From: Bog-473 sp963834405
GTDB taxonomy: Bacteria > Actinomycetota > Acidimicrobiia > Acidimicrobiales > RAAP-2
Direction: 5' to 3'
Length of the DNA: 64,000 bases
NCBI GenBank assembly: GCA_963834405.1
Contig: CAWIBX010000007.1
Location: 558,001-622,000 of the forward strand
The position numbers were made by a program, and so were the translations under genes. Below are positions 40,315 to 48,427 of the stretch, piece after piece (positions within the stretch are counted from its first letter, which is position 1; each line of letters starts with the position of its first letter). The notes under the pieces were generated by a model that saw only the letters and a list, made by a program, of their open reading frames with translations, was not told where the DNA came from and did not search any database.

Positions 40315-41882
40315 GCCTCCCGGGCGACAAGCGGGAGGCGGCCGCCCAGGGCATGTTGCACGCCTGGTGGGCGGCGCGCATCCCCGACCGCCTCGCCCTG
40401 ATCACGCCCCACGGCGACCGCAGCTACGAGGACCTCAACGCCGACATCAACCGGCTGGCCCGTGCGCTGCGGGCGCACGGCCTGCGCCAGGGCGACGCCC
40501 TCGCGTTGATGTGCACGAACCGGCCCGAGTTCCTGGAGGTGCTCTACGCGTCCGCGCGCATCGGCCTGCGCCTCACGCCGGTCAACTGGCACCTGACCGG
40601 AGAGGAGGCGGCCTACATCGTCGAAAACTGCGAGGCCAAGGCGTTCGTCTGCTCGGCCGACGTCGGCGAGAAGGTGGTCACCGCGGCGGCCGGGGGCGGC
40701 CCCGGCATGTTGAAGCTCATCCTCGGCGGCTACATACCCGGCTTCGAGATGTACAACGCGGTCGTAGCGGCCCAGGACGGTACCGACATAGAGGATCCCG
40801 TCCTCGGCACCCAGATGCTCTACACCTCGGGGACGACCGGCCGCCCCAAGGGGGTACACCGCGAAGGGCAGGCGCCCTCCGCCCTCGCCGCCGTCAACTT
40901 CTGCGGCTACGACGAGGAGTACCAGACCAGCGTCGACGCCCACCTGCTGACCGGGCCGCTGTACCACGCGGCGCCGCTGGCCTTCTCCGTCGCTGTGCCC
41001 TTCCTGTACGGCGTGCCCATCGTGATCATGGACCACTGGGAGCCGGTCGAGACCCTGCGCCTGGTGGAGCAGCACGGGATCACGCACACGCACATGGTGC
41101 CGACGATGTTCCACCGGCTCCTCGCTCTGCCTGACGAGGTGAAGGGGCGCTACGACCACTCCTCGCTCCGTTTCATCATCCACGGGGCCGCGCCCTGCCC
41201 CGTCCCGATAAAGCGGCGCCTGATCGAGTGGCTGGGCCCGATCGTGGTCGAGTACTACGCCGCCACCGAGGGACTGGGGACGTTGGTCGACTCGGAGACC
41301 TGGCTGGCGCACCCCGGCACGGTGGGGCGGCCCATGGTGCCCGGCCTGGTCAAGGTGGCCGACGACGACGGCAACGAGCTGCCCGCGGGCGAGGTGGGAG
41401 TTGTGTTCCTGAAGGCGCTGACCGCCACGAAGTTCGACTACTACGGCGACGCCGAGAAGACGGCCGGCGCCTTCCGGGGCGACTACTTCACGCTGGGCGA
41501 CGTGGGCTACGTGGACGAGGAGGGCTACCTGTACCTGACCGACCGCACGGCCAACCTCATCATCTCCGGCGGGGTGAACATCTACCCCGCCGAAGTCGAC
41601 GCCGTCCTCCTGGAGCACCCCGCCGTGGGCGACGTCGCCACCATCGGCGTGCCCGACGAGGAGTGGGGCGAAGCGGTCAAGGCGGTGGTGCAGCCGGCCG
41701 AGGGCGTCGAGGGCACGGACGCGCTGGCGGCCGAGTTGATGGACTTCTGCCGCGAGCACCTGGCCCACTTCAAGTGCCCGCGCAGCGTGGACTTCGTGCC
41801 CGAGCTGCCGCGGGAAGATACTGGGAAGATCTTCAAGCGGAAGCTGCGCGAGCAATACCGGGCGGCCGCCGGCCGCCAGTGA
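40311..41882 (+). CDS. Acyl-CoA synthetase (AMP-binding)
   Basis: A 523-aa acyl-activating enzyme. It has P-loop YTSGTTGRPKGVH (171-183), a TEGLGTL segment (YYAATEGLG), the YGD..KT and GDVGYVDEEGYLYLTDR core, and the C-terminal Lys in EDTGKIFKRKL. It makes acyl-CoA from a carboxylic acid, ATP and CoA. It is translationally coupled to the DUF35 gene and lies 24 bp ahead of the SDR. The substrate is not apparent; a side-chain acid of a steroid or other lipophilic compound would suit the neighbours. Confidence 0.9.
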   Translation: MSLPGDKREAAAQGMLHAWWAARIPDRLALITPHGDRSYEDLNADINRLARALRAHGLRQGDALALMCTNRPEFLEVLYASARIGLRLTPVNWHLTGEEAAYIVENCEAKAFVCSADVGEKVVTAAAGGGPGMLKLILGGYIPGFEMYNAVVAAQDGTDIEDPVLGTQMLYTSGTTGRPKGVHREGQAPSALAAVNFCGYDEEYQTSVDAHLLTGPLYHAAPLAFSVAVPFLYGVPIVIMDHWEPVETLRLVEQHGITHTHMVPTMFHRLLALPDEVKGRYDHSSLRFIIHGAAPCPVPIKRRLIEWLGPIVVEYYAATEGLGTLVDSETWLAHPGTVGRPMVPGLVKVADDDGNELPAGEVGVVFLKALTATKFDYYGDAEKTAGAFRGDYFTLGDVGYVDEEGYLYLTDRTANLIISGGVNIYPAEVDAVLLEHPAVGDVATIGVPDEEWGEAVKAVVQPAEGVEGTDALAAELMDFCREHLAHFKCPRSVDFVPELPREDTGKIFKRKLREQYRAAAGRQ

Positions 41883-41906
41883 CGGAAGGAACCAAAGGAG
41901 CACAAC

Positions 41907-42821
41907 GTGGGTATCTGTGACGGTCGCGTCGTCGTCATCACCGGGGCGGGCCGGGGCATCGGCCGCGAGCACGCGCTCTTGTTCGCCCGCGAGGGCGCCA
42001 AGGTCGTGATCAATGACCTCGGGGGGGAGATGGACGGAACCGGTTCCTCGACCGGCCCGGCGGGAGAAGTGGTCGACGAGATCCGCGGCATGGGCGGCGA
42101 GGCCGTGGCCAACGGCGACGACGTCTCGGACTACGAGGGCGCGGGCAGGCTCATTCAGTCGGCGATCGACAGCTTCGGGACGATCGACGTCCTGGTGAAC
42201 AACGCCGGCATCCTGCGGGACCGGATGCTGGTCAACATGACCATTGACGAGTGGGATGCCGTGATCAAGGTGCACCTGCGCGGGACGTTCGCCCCGACCC
42301 GCCACGCGGTCGAATACTGGCGCAACCGGACCAAGGCGGGCGAGACGAACGACGCCCGCATCATCAACACGACGTCGCCTTCGGGCATCTACGGCAACGT
42401 GGGCCAGACCAACTACGGCGCGGCCAAAGCGGGGATCGCCTCCTTTACGATCATCGCGGCCCAGGAGCTCGGCCGTTACGGGGTCACCGTCAACGCCATC
42501 GCACCCGCCGCCCTGACCCGCATGACCGAGAACTTGGGCATGGGCGCCGCCTCGCAGGAGAAGAAGCCGGAGGAGTTCGACCCGGTCGACCCGGCCAACA
42601 TCGCCCCGATCGTGGTGTGGCTGGGCAGCTCCGAATCCAAGGACATCACGGGCCGCGTCTTCAACGTCGTGGGCGGCAACATCAGCGTGGCCGAGGGCTG
42701 GGTGGCTGGGCCCGGACAGGACAAGGGCGACCGCTGGGAGCCCGCCGAGCTGGGCAAGGTTGTGCCCGATTTGGTGGCCAAGGCGGCGCCCAACGCCAAC
42801 ATGGGCGGCCGGCGGGGGTAG
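41907..42821 (+). CDS. SDR-family oxidoreductase
   Basis: A 304-aa classical short-chain dehydrogenase. It has TGAGRGIG (12-19), NNAG (98-101), Ser157/159 and the YxxxK pair Tyr170/Lys174 in TNYGAAKAG. Length and layout resemble hydroxyacyl-CoA dehydrogenases of the multifunctional beta-oxidation type, so 3-hydroxyacyl-CoA oxidation is a reasonable guess. The GTG at 41907 has a good AAAGGAG 7 nt upstream. It is 24 bp after the ligase gene. Confidence 0.88.
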   Translation: MGICDGRVVVITGAGRGIGREHALLFAREGAKVVINDLGGEMDGTGSSTGPAGEVVDEIRGMGGEAVANGDDVSDYEGAGRLIQSAIDSFGTIDVLVNNAGILRDRMLVNMTIDEWDAVIKVHLRGTFAPTRHAVEYWRNRTKAGETNDARIINTTSPSGIYGNVGQTNYGAAKAGIASFTIIAAQELGRYGVTVNAIAPAALTRMTENLGMGAASQEKKPEEFDPVDPANIAPIVVWLGSSESKDITGRVFNVVGGNISVAEGWVAGPGQDKGDRWEPAELGKVVPDLVAKAAPNANMGGRRG

Positions 42822-42824
42822 CGT
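42819..42824 (+). promoter_or_regulatory. -10-like hexamer for the diiron protein
   Basis: TAGCGT, 7 nt before the ATG at 42832. It overlaps the end of the SDR gene (stop 42821), so the diiron gene may be transcribed on its own as well. Confidence 0.4.
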
Positions 42825-42831
42825 CGTTGTC

Positions 42832-43944
42832 ATGGTTGCCGACGTGAGCCCTCCGCTGCCGAGCCGGGCTGAGATGGACGAGGCCGTCCAAGTCATCCAG
42901 GACAACGCGGACCGCCTGTTCCTGTGGGAGTACGGGCGCGACCGGGGGCAGCTGGTCACGCTCTACAACAAGGCGATGGGGTCGCAGTGGAACAGCGTGA
43001 AGGATCTCGACTGGTCCATTGAGGTCGACCCCGAGCGTCTCGTGGCCGAGCAGGACAGCCCGATCCTCTCGGTGGCGCGGGTGGCGGGCACGCTGCCGGG
43101 CTCGCCCATGGCGAAGTGGACGGAGAAGGAGTACTCGCAGCTCGGGATCGAGTTCTTCAAGGCCAACCTCTCGCAGTTCATGCACGGCGAGCAGGGCGCC
43201 ATGATGACGGCGGCCAAGATCGTGGAGACCGTGCCGTGGATCGACGCGAAGTACTACGCGTCGACGCAGACGATGGACGAGGCCCGCCATACGGAGGTCT
43301 TCGCCAAGTATTTGCACACGAAGCTGGGTGACGCGTACCCGATGAGCCCGTTCCTCAAGGCGCAGATCTGGGGGTTGCTGGAGGACTCGCGCTGGGACAT
43401 CGCGTACCTGGGGATGCAGATCGTGATCGAGTCGCTGGCGCTGGCGGCCTTCGGGGACATGCTGCGGCGCATCAACGAGCCGCTCCTGAAGAAGCTCCTG
43501 CGCTACGTCATGTCCGACGAGGCGCGCCATGTTGCGTTCGGCGTGCTGACCCTGTCGGAGTTCTACGGTTCTTTGAGCGAGGCCGAGCTCAAGGAGCGTC
43601 AGGAGTTCCTGGTCGACGCGACGCTCAACCAGCGGGCCCGGGCCACGACGCCCGAGGTGTGGGAGCGCCTGGGGACGACCGGCGAGGCCGTGCTCCCCTT
43701 CCTGCTGCAGGCGGCCGAGCAGATGAAGACGAACCTCATGGGGGGCTTCGCCCGTGGCTTCTTCGCCAAGCTGGTGCCGAACGTGCGCAAGCTGGGCCTG
43801 CTCGACGCCAACGACGGCTGGCTGCGCGAGAAGTGGGGCGAGGCGGGGCTCTTGGAGTTCGAGTTCGCCGACGACACGGGCTCGGACTACGAGACGTACG
43901 ACGCCGTGGCGGCGGACCGGGCGGCGGCTGGGGTGGGTCGCTAG
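42832..43944 (+). CDS. Ferritin-like diiron protein (R2/oxygenase-type)
   Basis: A 370-aa helical protein. The carboxylate ligand set is visible: Glu120 (HGEQGA), Glu150/His153 (DEARHTEVF), Glu200 (VIESLAL) and Glu230/His233 (DEARHVAFG), i.e. two EARH motifs separated as in diiron oxygenases and ribonucleotide reductase R2. No radical-Tyr context typical of NrdB is evident, so an oxygenase or desaturase-type activity is more likely. The ATG at 42832 sits 10 bp after the SDR stop. It is convergent with the membrane protein at 44109. Confidence 0.8.
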   Translation: MVADVSPPLPSRAEMDEAVQVIQDNADRLFLWEYGRDRGQLVTLYNKAMGSQWNSVKDLDWSIEVDPERLVAEQDSPILSVARVAGTLPGSPMAKWTEKEYSQLGIEFFKANLSQFMHGEQGAMMTAAKIVETVPWIDAKYYASTQTMDEARHTEVFAKYLHTKLGDAYPMSPFLKAQIWGLLEDSRWDIAYLGMQIVIESLALAAFGDMLRRINEPLLKKLLRYVMSDEARHVAFGVLTLSEFYGSLSEAELKERQEFLVDATLNQRARATTPEVWERLGTTGEAVLPFLLQAAEQMKTNLMGGFARGFFAKLVPNVRKLGLLDANDGWLREKWGEAGLLEFEFADDTGSDYETYDAVAADRAAAGVGR

Positions 43945-43951
43945 GGCGTTT

Positions 43952-44012
43952 CCCGGTGTGCTCGGTTATGGGCCCGGTGCTCGGTCATGGGCCCGGTGTG
44001 CTCGGTTGTATG
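43952..44012. repeat. Three ~21-bp tandem repeats
   Basis: Units 43952-43972, 43973-43991 and 43992-44012 share CCCGGTGTGCTCGGT and TATGGG-type ends; the middle copy has lost two bases. They begin 8 bp after the diiron gene stop and end just before the palindromic element. Confidence 0.7.
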
Positions 44013-44014
44013 TC

Positions 44015-44049
44015 CCAAAAAAATTAGCGAACACTGTTCGCTAATTTTT
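44015..44049. promoter_or_regulatory. A-tract plus 15-bp-arm palindrome, second copy of the 20958 element
   Basis: The perfect inverted repeat 44019-44049 (arms of 15, centre C44034; core GCGAACA-C-TGTTCGC) has an A-run on the left and a T-run on the right. Each strand therefore reads as hairpin plus T-run, so it may be a bidirectional terminator between the convergent diiron and membrane-protein genes. A protein-binding site is the alternative. Confidence 0.7.
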
Positions 44050-44108
44050 CGCGCCTATCACCCGACGACGGCCCAACGCTCAGGCGCCGGGTCGCCGCGC
44101 GCAGCGGG

Positions 44109-44903
44109 TCAGCGGGCGGGGATGAGCCCGGTCAGCACAGCGTCCATGTTCTCGCTGTAGTGCACGCCGGCCTGCGTCACGCTGACCATCTCTTTCTCCT
44201 GCACGATCAGGCCGGTCGAGGGCACGACCCAGTAATCGGTGGGGTTGGTCCCCTGGGCGCCGCCGCGGTACGTGAAGATGAGCCGGGTGTGCTCGACCGT
44301 CACGCTGGTGCCGCCCACGGTGACGGTGGCCGGCCCGAGGACGACGCCCGTGAGCGCCACCTTCTCGGCGGGGCTCGAGAGCGAGCACGTGCCGTGCCAG
44401 CGTTGCCCCGTGGTAGCGCCGGGCGGCAGCAGGTACGCGGTGTTCGGACAGGTAAGGGTGGCGGTGGTCGACGTGCCGGCGATGTCCTCGTGCGTCACGA
44501 GCCGGGGCACGCTCAGCCCATCGCCGGGGTCGGGGCACACCATGGTCGACTCCGTGTGCTGGGTGATGGGGACCCAGCTGACGGTGGCACAGCGGTCGTC
44601 TGTGATGATCATTGAGGTCTGGGCCGGGAAGCCGCGCTGCACACCCACGAGGTTCAGGCCCTCGCCGCCAGTGGTGCGATAGCTGTAGACGCCGGGACCG
44701 GGGAGGTGGGCGCGCAGTGAGGCCAGCATCCGGTCCGACTGCTCCTTGCGGTACATGCGCAGTGCCTCGCGCAAGCCGATGGGCGAGGACACGGTGCGGA
44801 AGACGAGCGCCCAGGCGGTGCCACCGGCCGTGCTCAAGATGATGAAAGCGAGCACCAGGACCGAGAGCCACCGATGCTGCTGGACCCAGTGCCAGACGAG
44901 CAC
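44109..44903 (-). CDS. Single-TM anchored extracytoplasmic protein, unknown
   Basis: A 264-aa protein with one N-terminal TM helix (about residues 13-33, LSVLVLAFIILSTAGG) and the rest probably outside the membrane. A few Cys residues (CATVSW, VCPDPG, TCPNTA) might form disulfides. No domain recognised. The GTG at 44903 is 6 nt after TAGAGT, with no Shine-Dalgarno. The gene is convergent with the diiron protein and follows the carotenoid oxygenase on the same strand by 110 bp. Confidence 0.65.
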   Translation of the reverse strand: MLVWHWVQQHRWLSVLVLAFIILSTAGGTAWALVFRTVSSPIGLREALRMYRKEQSDRMLASLRAHLPGPGVYSYRTTGGEGLNLVGVQRGFPAQTSMIITDDRCATVSWVPITQHTESTMVCPDPGDGLSVPRLVTHEDIAGTSTTATLTCPNTAYLLPPGATTGQRWHGTCSLSSPAEKVALTGVVLGPATVTVGGTSVTVEHTRLIFTYRGGAQGTNPTDYWVVPSTGLIVQEKEMVSVTQAGVHYSENMDAVLTGLIPAR

Positions 44904-44909
44904 GGCATA

Positions 44910-44915
44910 ACTCTA
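44910..44915 (-). promoter_or_regulatory. -10-like hexamer for the 44109 membrane protein
   Basis: TAGAGT on the minus strand, 6 nt before the GTG at 44903. Confidence 0.45.
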
Positions 44916-45013
44916 CCCGAGGGCCGCGATTCGAATCCGTAGGGCAAGCAGGCGGTTACAGGTGTGTGACAAGTCCTTTCACCGCCGGTTCAAGTCGCCG
45001 CGGCAGGGGACCG

Positions 45014-46375
45014 TCAGGCCAGGTCGGGAACCCAGTTGCCGTGGAACCCGGCCGGCACGCGCTGCGGCAGCTGGACGACGGCCTGCGCCTCGCCCCCGAT
45101 GTCCGCCCCGTTGAGGAGATGCAGCGCCGAGGTCTGGGAGGCCGCGTCGTAGACGAGCACCATGACCCATCCGTCGTCCTCCGCGGCGTCCGGGGCGCGC
45201 GGCACGAAGACCGCCTCGCCCACTTGGGCCCCGGACCCGAAGGAACGCACCTCGCTGGTGCCCCGTTCGAGGTCGTGGCGGACGAGGACACCGTCGGTCC
45301 CGAAGCTGTCCTTTGATTTGTCGACACCGGGCGCGTACCCGAAGCGATGCGGCAGGCCGACCAGGCGCTCGTCGACGCGGGGGAACTCCAGGCCGCGGTC
45401 ATCGAGCCGCTCCTCCTTCACCGCGCCGCCCCGCCCGTCGATGTGCCAGCGCTCCAGCGTCGGCGTGCCCTCGGACGGCCCGAGCATGTGCGTGCGGAAC
45501 ATGGAGGGATGGCGCACGACATCGAGCACGATGCCGTCTCCGCCGGGCTCGTTGTAGGCGTTCATCGGGTGGAACACGTAGCAGGGCTCGACGTCGTGCC
45601 AGACCGGCTCGGTGGAGTCGCCCTGGCGCGGGAGCAGTCCGACGCGGGCGTGATACCCGTCCTGCCAGCGGTACGGGAACTGGACGCCCTCGGAGAGCGC
45701 GTCCATGCTGAAGGTCACCGGCAGGTCGAGGAGCACGACGTAGCGCTCGGTGATGGCGCAGTCGTGCACGCTCACCGGGCCCCCCATGGTCACGCGGCGG
45801 GCCGAACGCACGCGCCCGTCGGTGCCGACGACCGTGACCTCGACGTCGTCGCCCCAACCGAAGAAGTAGGACACGGCCACGAGCTCTCCGGTGCGCGGGT
45901 CGCGCTTGGGGTGCGCCGTGTAGCCGCCGCTGAGTGTGCCGCCGAAGTCGCTCGGCCCGACCGTCTCGAGCTCGTCGGTCAGCTCGTACGGCCGCCCGCC
46001 CGCCTCCACGATGGCGAAGGTGCGGCCAGCGTGCCCGATCACGTTGGTGTTGGCGGCGAAGTCCATGTCCGCGTGCACCGGACCGGGCCGCGGTTCCTCG
46101 CCGAGCACGCGAGCCACCTCGGTCGAACGCACCCAGCGGTTGCGATACCACTCCGCCCGCCCGTCGCGCAGCCGGATGCCGTGCACCATGCCGTCGCCGG
46201 CGAACCAGTGGTACGTCGAGGGCTCGGGAGCGCTCACCGGGTTGGGCCCGTTGCGCAGGTAGCGACCGCGGAGGACCTCGGGCAGCTGCCCGGTGACCGG
46301 GAGCTCGGTGGCCGTCACCTCCTCCTGCACCGGTGCGAAGTTCCCCTGCAGGTACGGATTCGACGTCACGCTCAC
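45014..46375 (-). CDS. Carotenoid cleavage oxygenase family protein
   Basis: A 453-aa Fe(II) oxygenase of the carotenoid/lignostilbene type. The four iron-binding His residues can be placed: His155 (GYTAHPKRDP), His204 (VSVHDCAIT), His269 (YVFHPMNAYNE) and His445 (FHGNWVPDL), on a seven-bladed propeller length. It cleaves a conjugated double bond with O2. The GTG at 46375 has GAGGAGGGAG upstream. It is divergent from the cold-shock gene over 256 bp. Carotenoid or stilbene substrate cannot be told from sequence. Confidence 0.88.
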   Translation of the reverse strand: MSVTSNPYLQGNFAPVQEEVTATELPVTGQLPEVLRGRYLRNGPNPVSAPEPSTYHWFAGDGMVHGIRLRDGRAEWYRNRWVRSTEVARVLGEEPRPGPVHADMDFAANTNVIGHAGRTFAIVEAGGRPYELTDELETVGPSDFGGTLSGGYTAHPKRDPRTGELVAVSYFFGWGDDVEVTVVGTDGRVRSARRVTMGGPVSVHDCAITERYVVLLDLPVTFSMDALSEGVQFPYRWQDGYHARVGLLPRQGDSTEPVWHDVEPCYVFHPMNAYNEPGGDGIVLDVVRHPSMFRTHMLGPSEGTPTLERWHIDGRGGAVKEERLDDRGLEFPRVDERLVGLPHRFGYAPGVDKSKDSFGTDGVLVRHDLERGTSEVRSFGSGAQVGEAVFVPRAPDAAEDDGWVMVLVYDAASQTSALHLLNGADIGGEAQAVVQLPQRVPAGFHGNWVPDLA

Positions 46376-46597
46376 GGCTCCCTCCTCGTGGGCACGGTGG
46401 AACGCCCGAACGCCCGTCCCAACGCTACGTGCGTTCGGGCGTGTGAACAACAAGTGACCATTTCGCCCGGGATGTTCCTGAAACCCACACTCCACCCGCG
46501 GGCCGCGCTAAGGTTCCCGTCCCGAGGGCACCACCAGCAAAGCTTTGGAAATCCCTCTGGCTCGCAAGAGCTACCGGCCGTGGCCCCCAGGACATCG

Positions 46598-46611
46598 GGC
46601 CAAATCTGGCC
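46598..46611 (+). promoter_or_regulatory. Short hairpin in the cold-shock leader
   Basis: GGCCA-AATC-TGGCC ends directly before the AGGAGAGG ribosome site of the cold-shock gene (ATG 46632). Pairing could mask or expose the site with temperature; this is inference. Confidence 0.4.
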
Positions 46612-46631
46612 AGGAGAGGAGTGGATTTTCA

Positions 46632-46835
46632 ATGGCAACTGGTTCCGTGAAGTGGTTTAACGGTGAGAAGGGCTTCGGCTTCATCACTCAGGACGGTGGC
46701 GGCCCCGACGTGTTCGTGCACTACAGCGCGATTACAGGGACGGGCTACCGCAATCTCGAAGAGGGCCAAAAGGTCGAATTCGAGACCAATCAGGGACCCA
46801 AGGGTCTTCAGGCCGCCAACGTGCGCGCCATCTGA
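46632..46835 (+). CDS. Cold-shock protein (CspA family)
   Basis: A 67-aa single cold-shock domain with RNP1 KGFGFIT and RNP2 VFVHYSAI. It binds single-stranded RNA/DNA and acts as an RNA chaperone. The ATG at 46632 has AGGAGAGGAG upstream with a 13-nt spacing. It is followed by a strong hairpin pair acting as terminator. Confidence 0.95.
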   Translation: MATGSVKWFNGEKGFGFITQDGGGPDVFVHYSAITGTGYRNLEEGQKVEFETNQGPKGLQAANVRAI

Positions 46836-46851
46836 CAGCTGACGCGCACGA

Positions 46852-46875
46852 CACTGCCGGGTATCCTCGGCAGTG
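46852..46875 (+). terminator. Hairpin after the cold-shock gene
   Basis: CACTGCCG ... CGGCAGTG, a perfect 8-bp stem with an 8-nt loop, 17 bp past the stop. No T-run. Confidence 0.55.
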
Positions 46876-46891
46876 GAGTACCCAACCCGCA

Positions 46892-46920
46892 GGGCCCCGC
46901 CTCCTCGTGAGGCGGGGTCC
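46892..46920 (+). terminator. Strong GC-rich hairpin, second terminator element
   Basis: CCCCGCCTC ... GAGGCGGGG (46895-46903 and 46909-46917) with flanking GGG/TCC pairs, about a 12-bp stem, 5-nt loop. Follows the first hairpin and probably finishes the cold-shock transcript and the convergent CysQ gene. Confidence 0.65.
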
Positions 46921-46975
46921 TGCCAATTCCGGGGGGTGGCATCCGGCGGACTTCCGCCCGGACGACCGACTCGGA

Positions 46976-47734
46976 CTACCAGTAGGGCCGGCGCTGGCGG
47001 GTGGTCACATCGAGCACCGCCTCCGCGTACTCCTGGCGACAGACCATGAGGTCCGGCAGCCAGGCGTCCGGGTCCCCGTAGCGCAGCGGCGACCCGTCGA
47101 GCCGGCTGGCGTGGAGTGCGGCCGCCGTGGCCACCGCCACGGGCGCGCCCGAGTCCCACTCGTACTGGCCGCCGGCGTGCACGTAGACGTCGGCCACCCC
47201 GAGGACGACCGCCGCGATTTTGGCGCCGGCCGAACCCATCGGCATCATGACGCCACCCAAGGCCTCGGTGACGTCGTAGGCGACGTCGGGCGGACGGCTC
47301 CGCGACACCACGACCCGCGGCGCCTCGCCTTCCGGCCGGGGTGGCAGGACCGGCGGCTCGGCGGTGGAGAGGACGAGCTCGAGCGCGGGGAGCGCCACCG
47401 CACCGACGACGACGGTGCCACCGATGGCGAGCGCCACGTGCACGGCCCAGTCGCTGCGCCCGCGTTGGCGGAACTCGCGCGTGCCGTCGAGCGGATCCAC
47501 TATCCAGAGCCGGCCGTCGCCGGACACGTGCTCGAGCCCTTCCTCGGACCGCACGGCGTCGGCCGGATAGAGGCGGTTCAGCTCGCTGACGATGAGGTGG
47601 TGGGCCAGGCGGTCCCCCGCCGCCCCGATGTCACGCGCGTCGGACGGAGCGGTGCGCAGCTTCATGAGGGCCCTTCCGGCCAGCTCGGCCAACCAGGCCG
47701 CGTCGCGGTGTTCGGCGGCCAGGTCCTCGGACAT
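46976..47734 (-). CDS. Inositol monophosphatase / CysQ-type 3'(2'),5'-bisphosphate nucleotidase
   Basis: A 252-aa Li-sensitive phosphatase fold. It has SEE (63-65), the metal-binding DPLDGT in WIVDPLDGTREF (80-85) and a YEWDSGAPVAV segment near the C-terminus. The size and sequence favour the CysQ/bisphosphate nucleotidase side, which removes the 3'-phosphate of PAP left by sulfotransferases such as the one at 34796, but the link is inference. ATG 47734 (MSEDLAAEH) is preferred; a frame upstream is not needed. Confidence 0.85.
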   Translation of the reverse strand: MSEDLAAEHRDAAWLAELAGRALMKLRTAPSDARDIGAAGDRLAHHLIVSELNRLYPADAVRSEEGLEHVSGDGRLWIVDPLDGTREFRQRGRSDWAVHVALAIGGTVVVGAVALPALELVLSTAEPPVLPPRPEGEAPRVVVSRSRPPDVAYDVTEALGGVMMPMGSAGAKIAAVVLGVADVYVHAGGQYEWDSGAPVAVATAAALHASRLDGSPLRYGDPDAWLPDLMVCRQEYAEAVLDVTTRQRRPYW

Positions 47735-47745
47735 GGCCCCCTGTT

Positions 47746-48426
47746 CTAGACCAAGCGCCTGTCCGTGGCCCACCTCGTCAGTTCGTGACGGGTGGACAGC
47801 TGCAGCTTGCGCAGCACAGACGAGACGTGCGACTCCACCGTCTTGGTCGAGATGGTGAGGTCGCGCGCCACCTCCTTGTAGGTGTAGCCCCGGGCGATGA
47901 GGCGAAGGACCTCACGCTCGCGCGGCGAGAGTTGGTCCAACTCAGGGTCGACCTCGGCGCTGGGCACCGCGCCGTGGGCGAACGCATCGAGCACGAAGCC
48001 GGCCAGGCGGGGGGAGAAGACGGCGTCGCCGGCCCCGACCCGGTAGACGGCCTGAAGCAGCTCCGGTCCGGAGATGGTCTTCGTGATGTAGCCGCGGGCA
48101 CCGGCGCGGATGACGTCGATCACGTCCTCGGGGGCGTCGGAGACCGACAGGGCCAGGAACTGCACCTCGGGGTGGTGCGGCAGGACGCAGCGCAGCACGG
48201 CGTGCCCGCCCCCCCCGGGGAGATGGACATCGAGGAGCACGACGTCGGGCACGCGCTCGTTGATGAGCTCCACGGCGGCACCCGCCTCGTCGGCCTCGCC
48301 CACCACCTCGACGGCGTCGCCCAACTCCGCCTTGACACCGGCCCGGAAGACGGCGTGGTCCTCCACGAGGAAGATGCGGGGGCGGCGGGTCAGAGCGTTC
48401 GGACCGGAGGCGTCGGAGGTGGTCAC
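47746..48426 (-). CDS. LuxR/NarL-family response regulator
   Basis: A 226-aa regulator. Receiver with phospho-Asp66 in VVLLDVHLPGG and Lys116 (TKTISG), then a LuxR helix-turn-helix (LSPREREVLRLIARGYTYKEVAR, then TVESHVSSVLRKLQ) at about 165-225. The GTG at 48426 starts 1 bp after the stop of the histidine kinase, so the two are one operon. It regulates target genes when phosphorylated by the kinase. Confidence 0.92.
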   Translation of the reverse strand: MTTSDASGPNALTRRPRIFLVEDHAVFRAGVKAELGDAVEVVGEADEAGAAVELINERVPDVVLLDVHLPGGGGHAVLRCVLPHHPEVQFLALSVSDAPEDVIDVIRAGARGYITKTISGPELLQAVYRVGAGDAVFSPRLAGFVLDAFAHGAVPSAEVDPELDQLSPREREVLRLIARGYTYKEVARDLTISTKTVESHVSSVLRKLQLSTRHELTRWATDRRLV

Positions 48427-48427
48427 T

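Noticed and set aside
40125..42959. A 944-residue open reading frame antisense to the ligase/SDR genes
   Set aside because: It is rich in Val/Gly/His/Arg/Asp as expected from the shadow of GC-rich codons, has no recognisable domain, and the genes on the other strand are clearly real.
42819..44049. CRISPR-like array around the 21-bp repeats at 43952
   Set aside because: Only three short adjacent repeats without spacers, and no cas genes in the window.
44925..45005. tRNA-like T-arm sequences (GATTCGAATC at 44928-44937 and GGTTCAAGTC near 44992)
   Set aside because: No D-arm, anticodon stem or acceptor stem can be folded around either, so they are chance palindromes in noncoding sequence.
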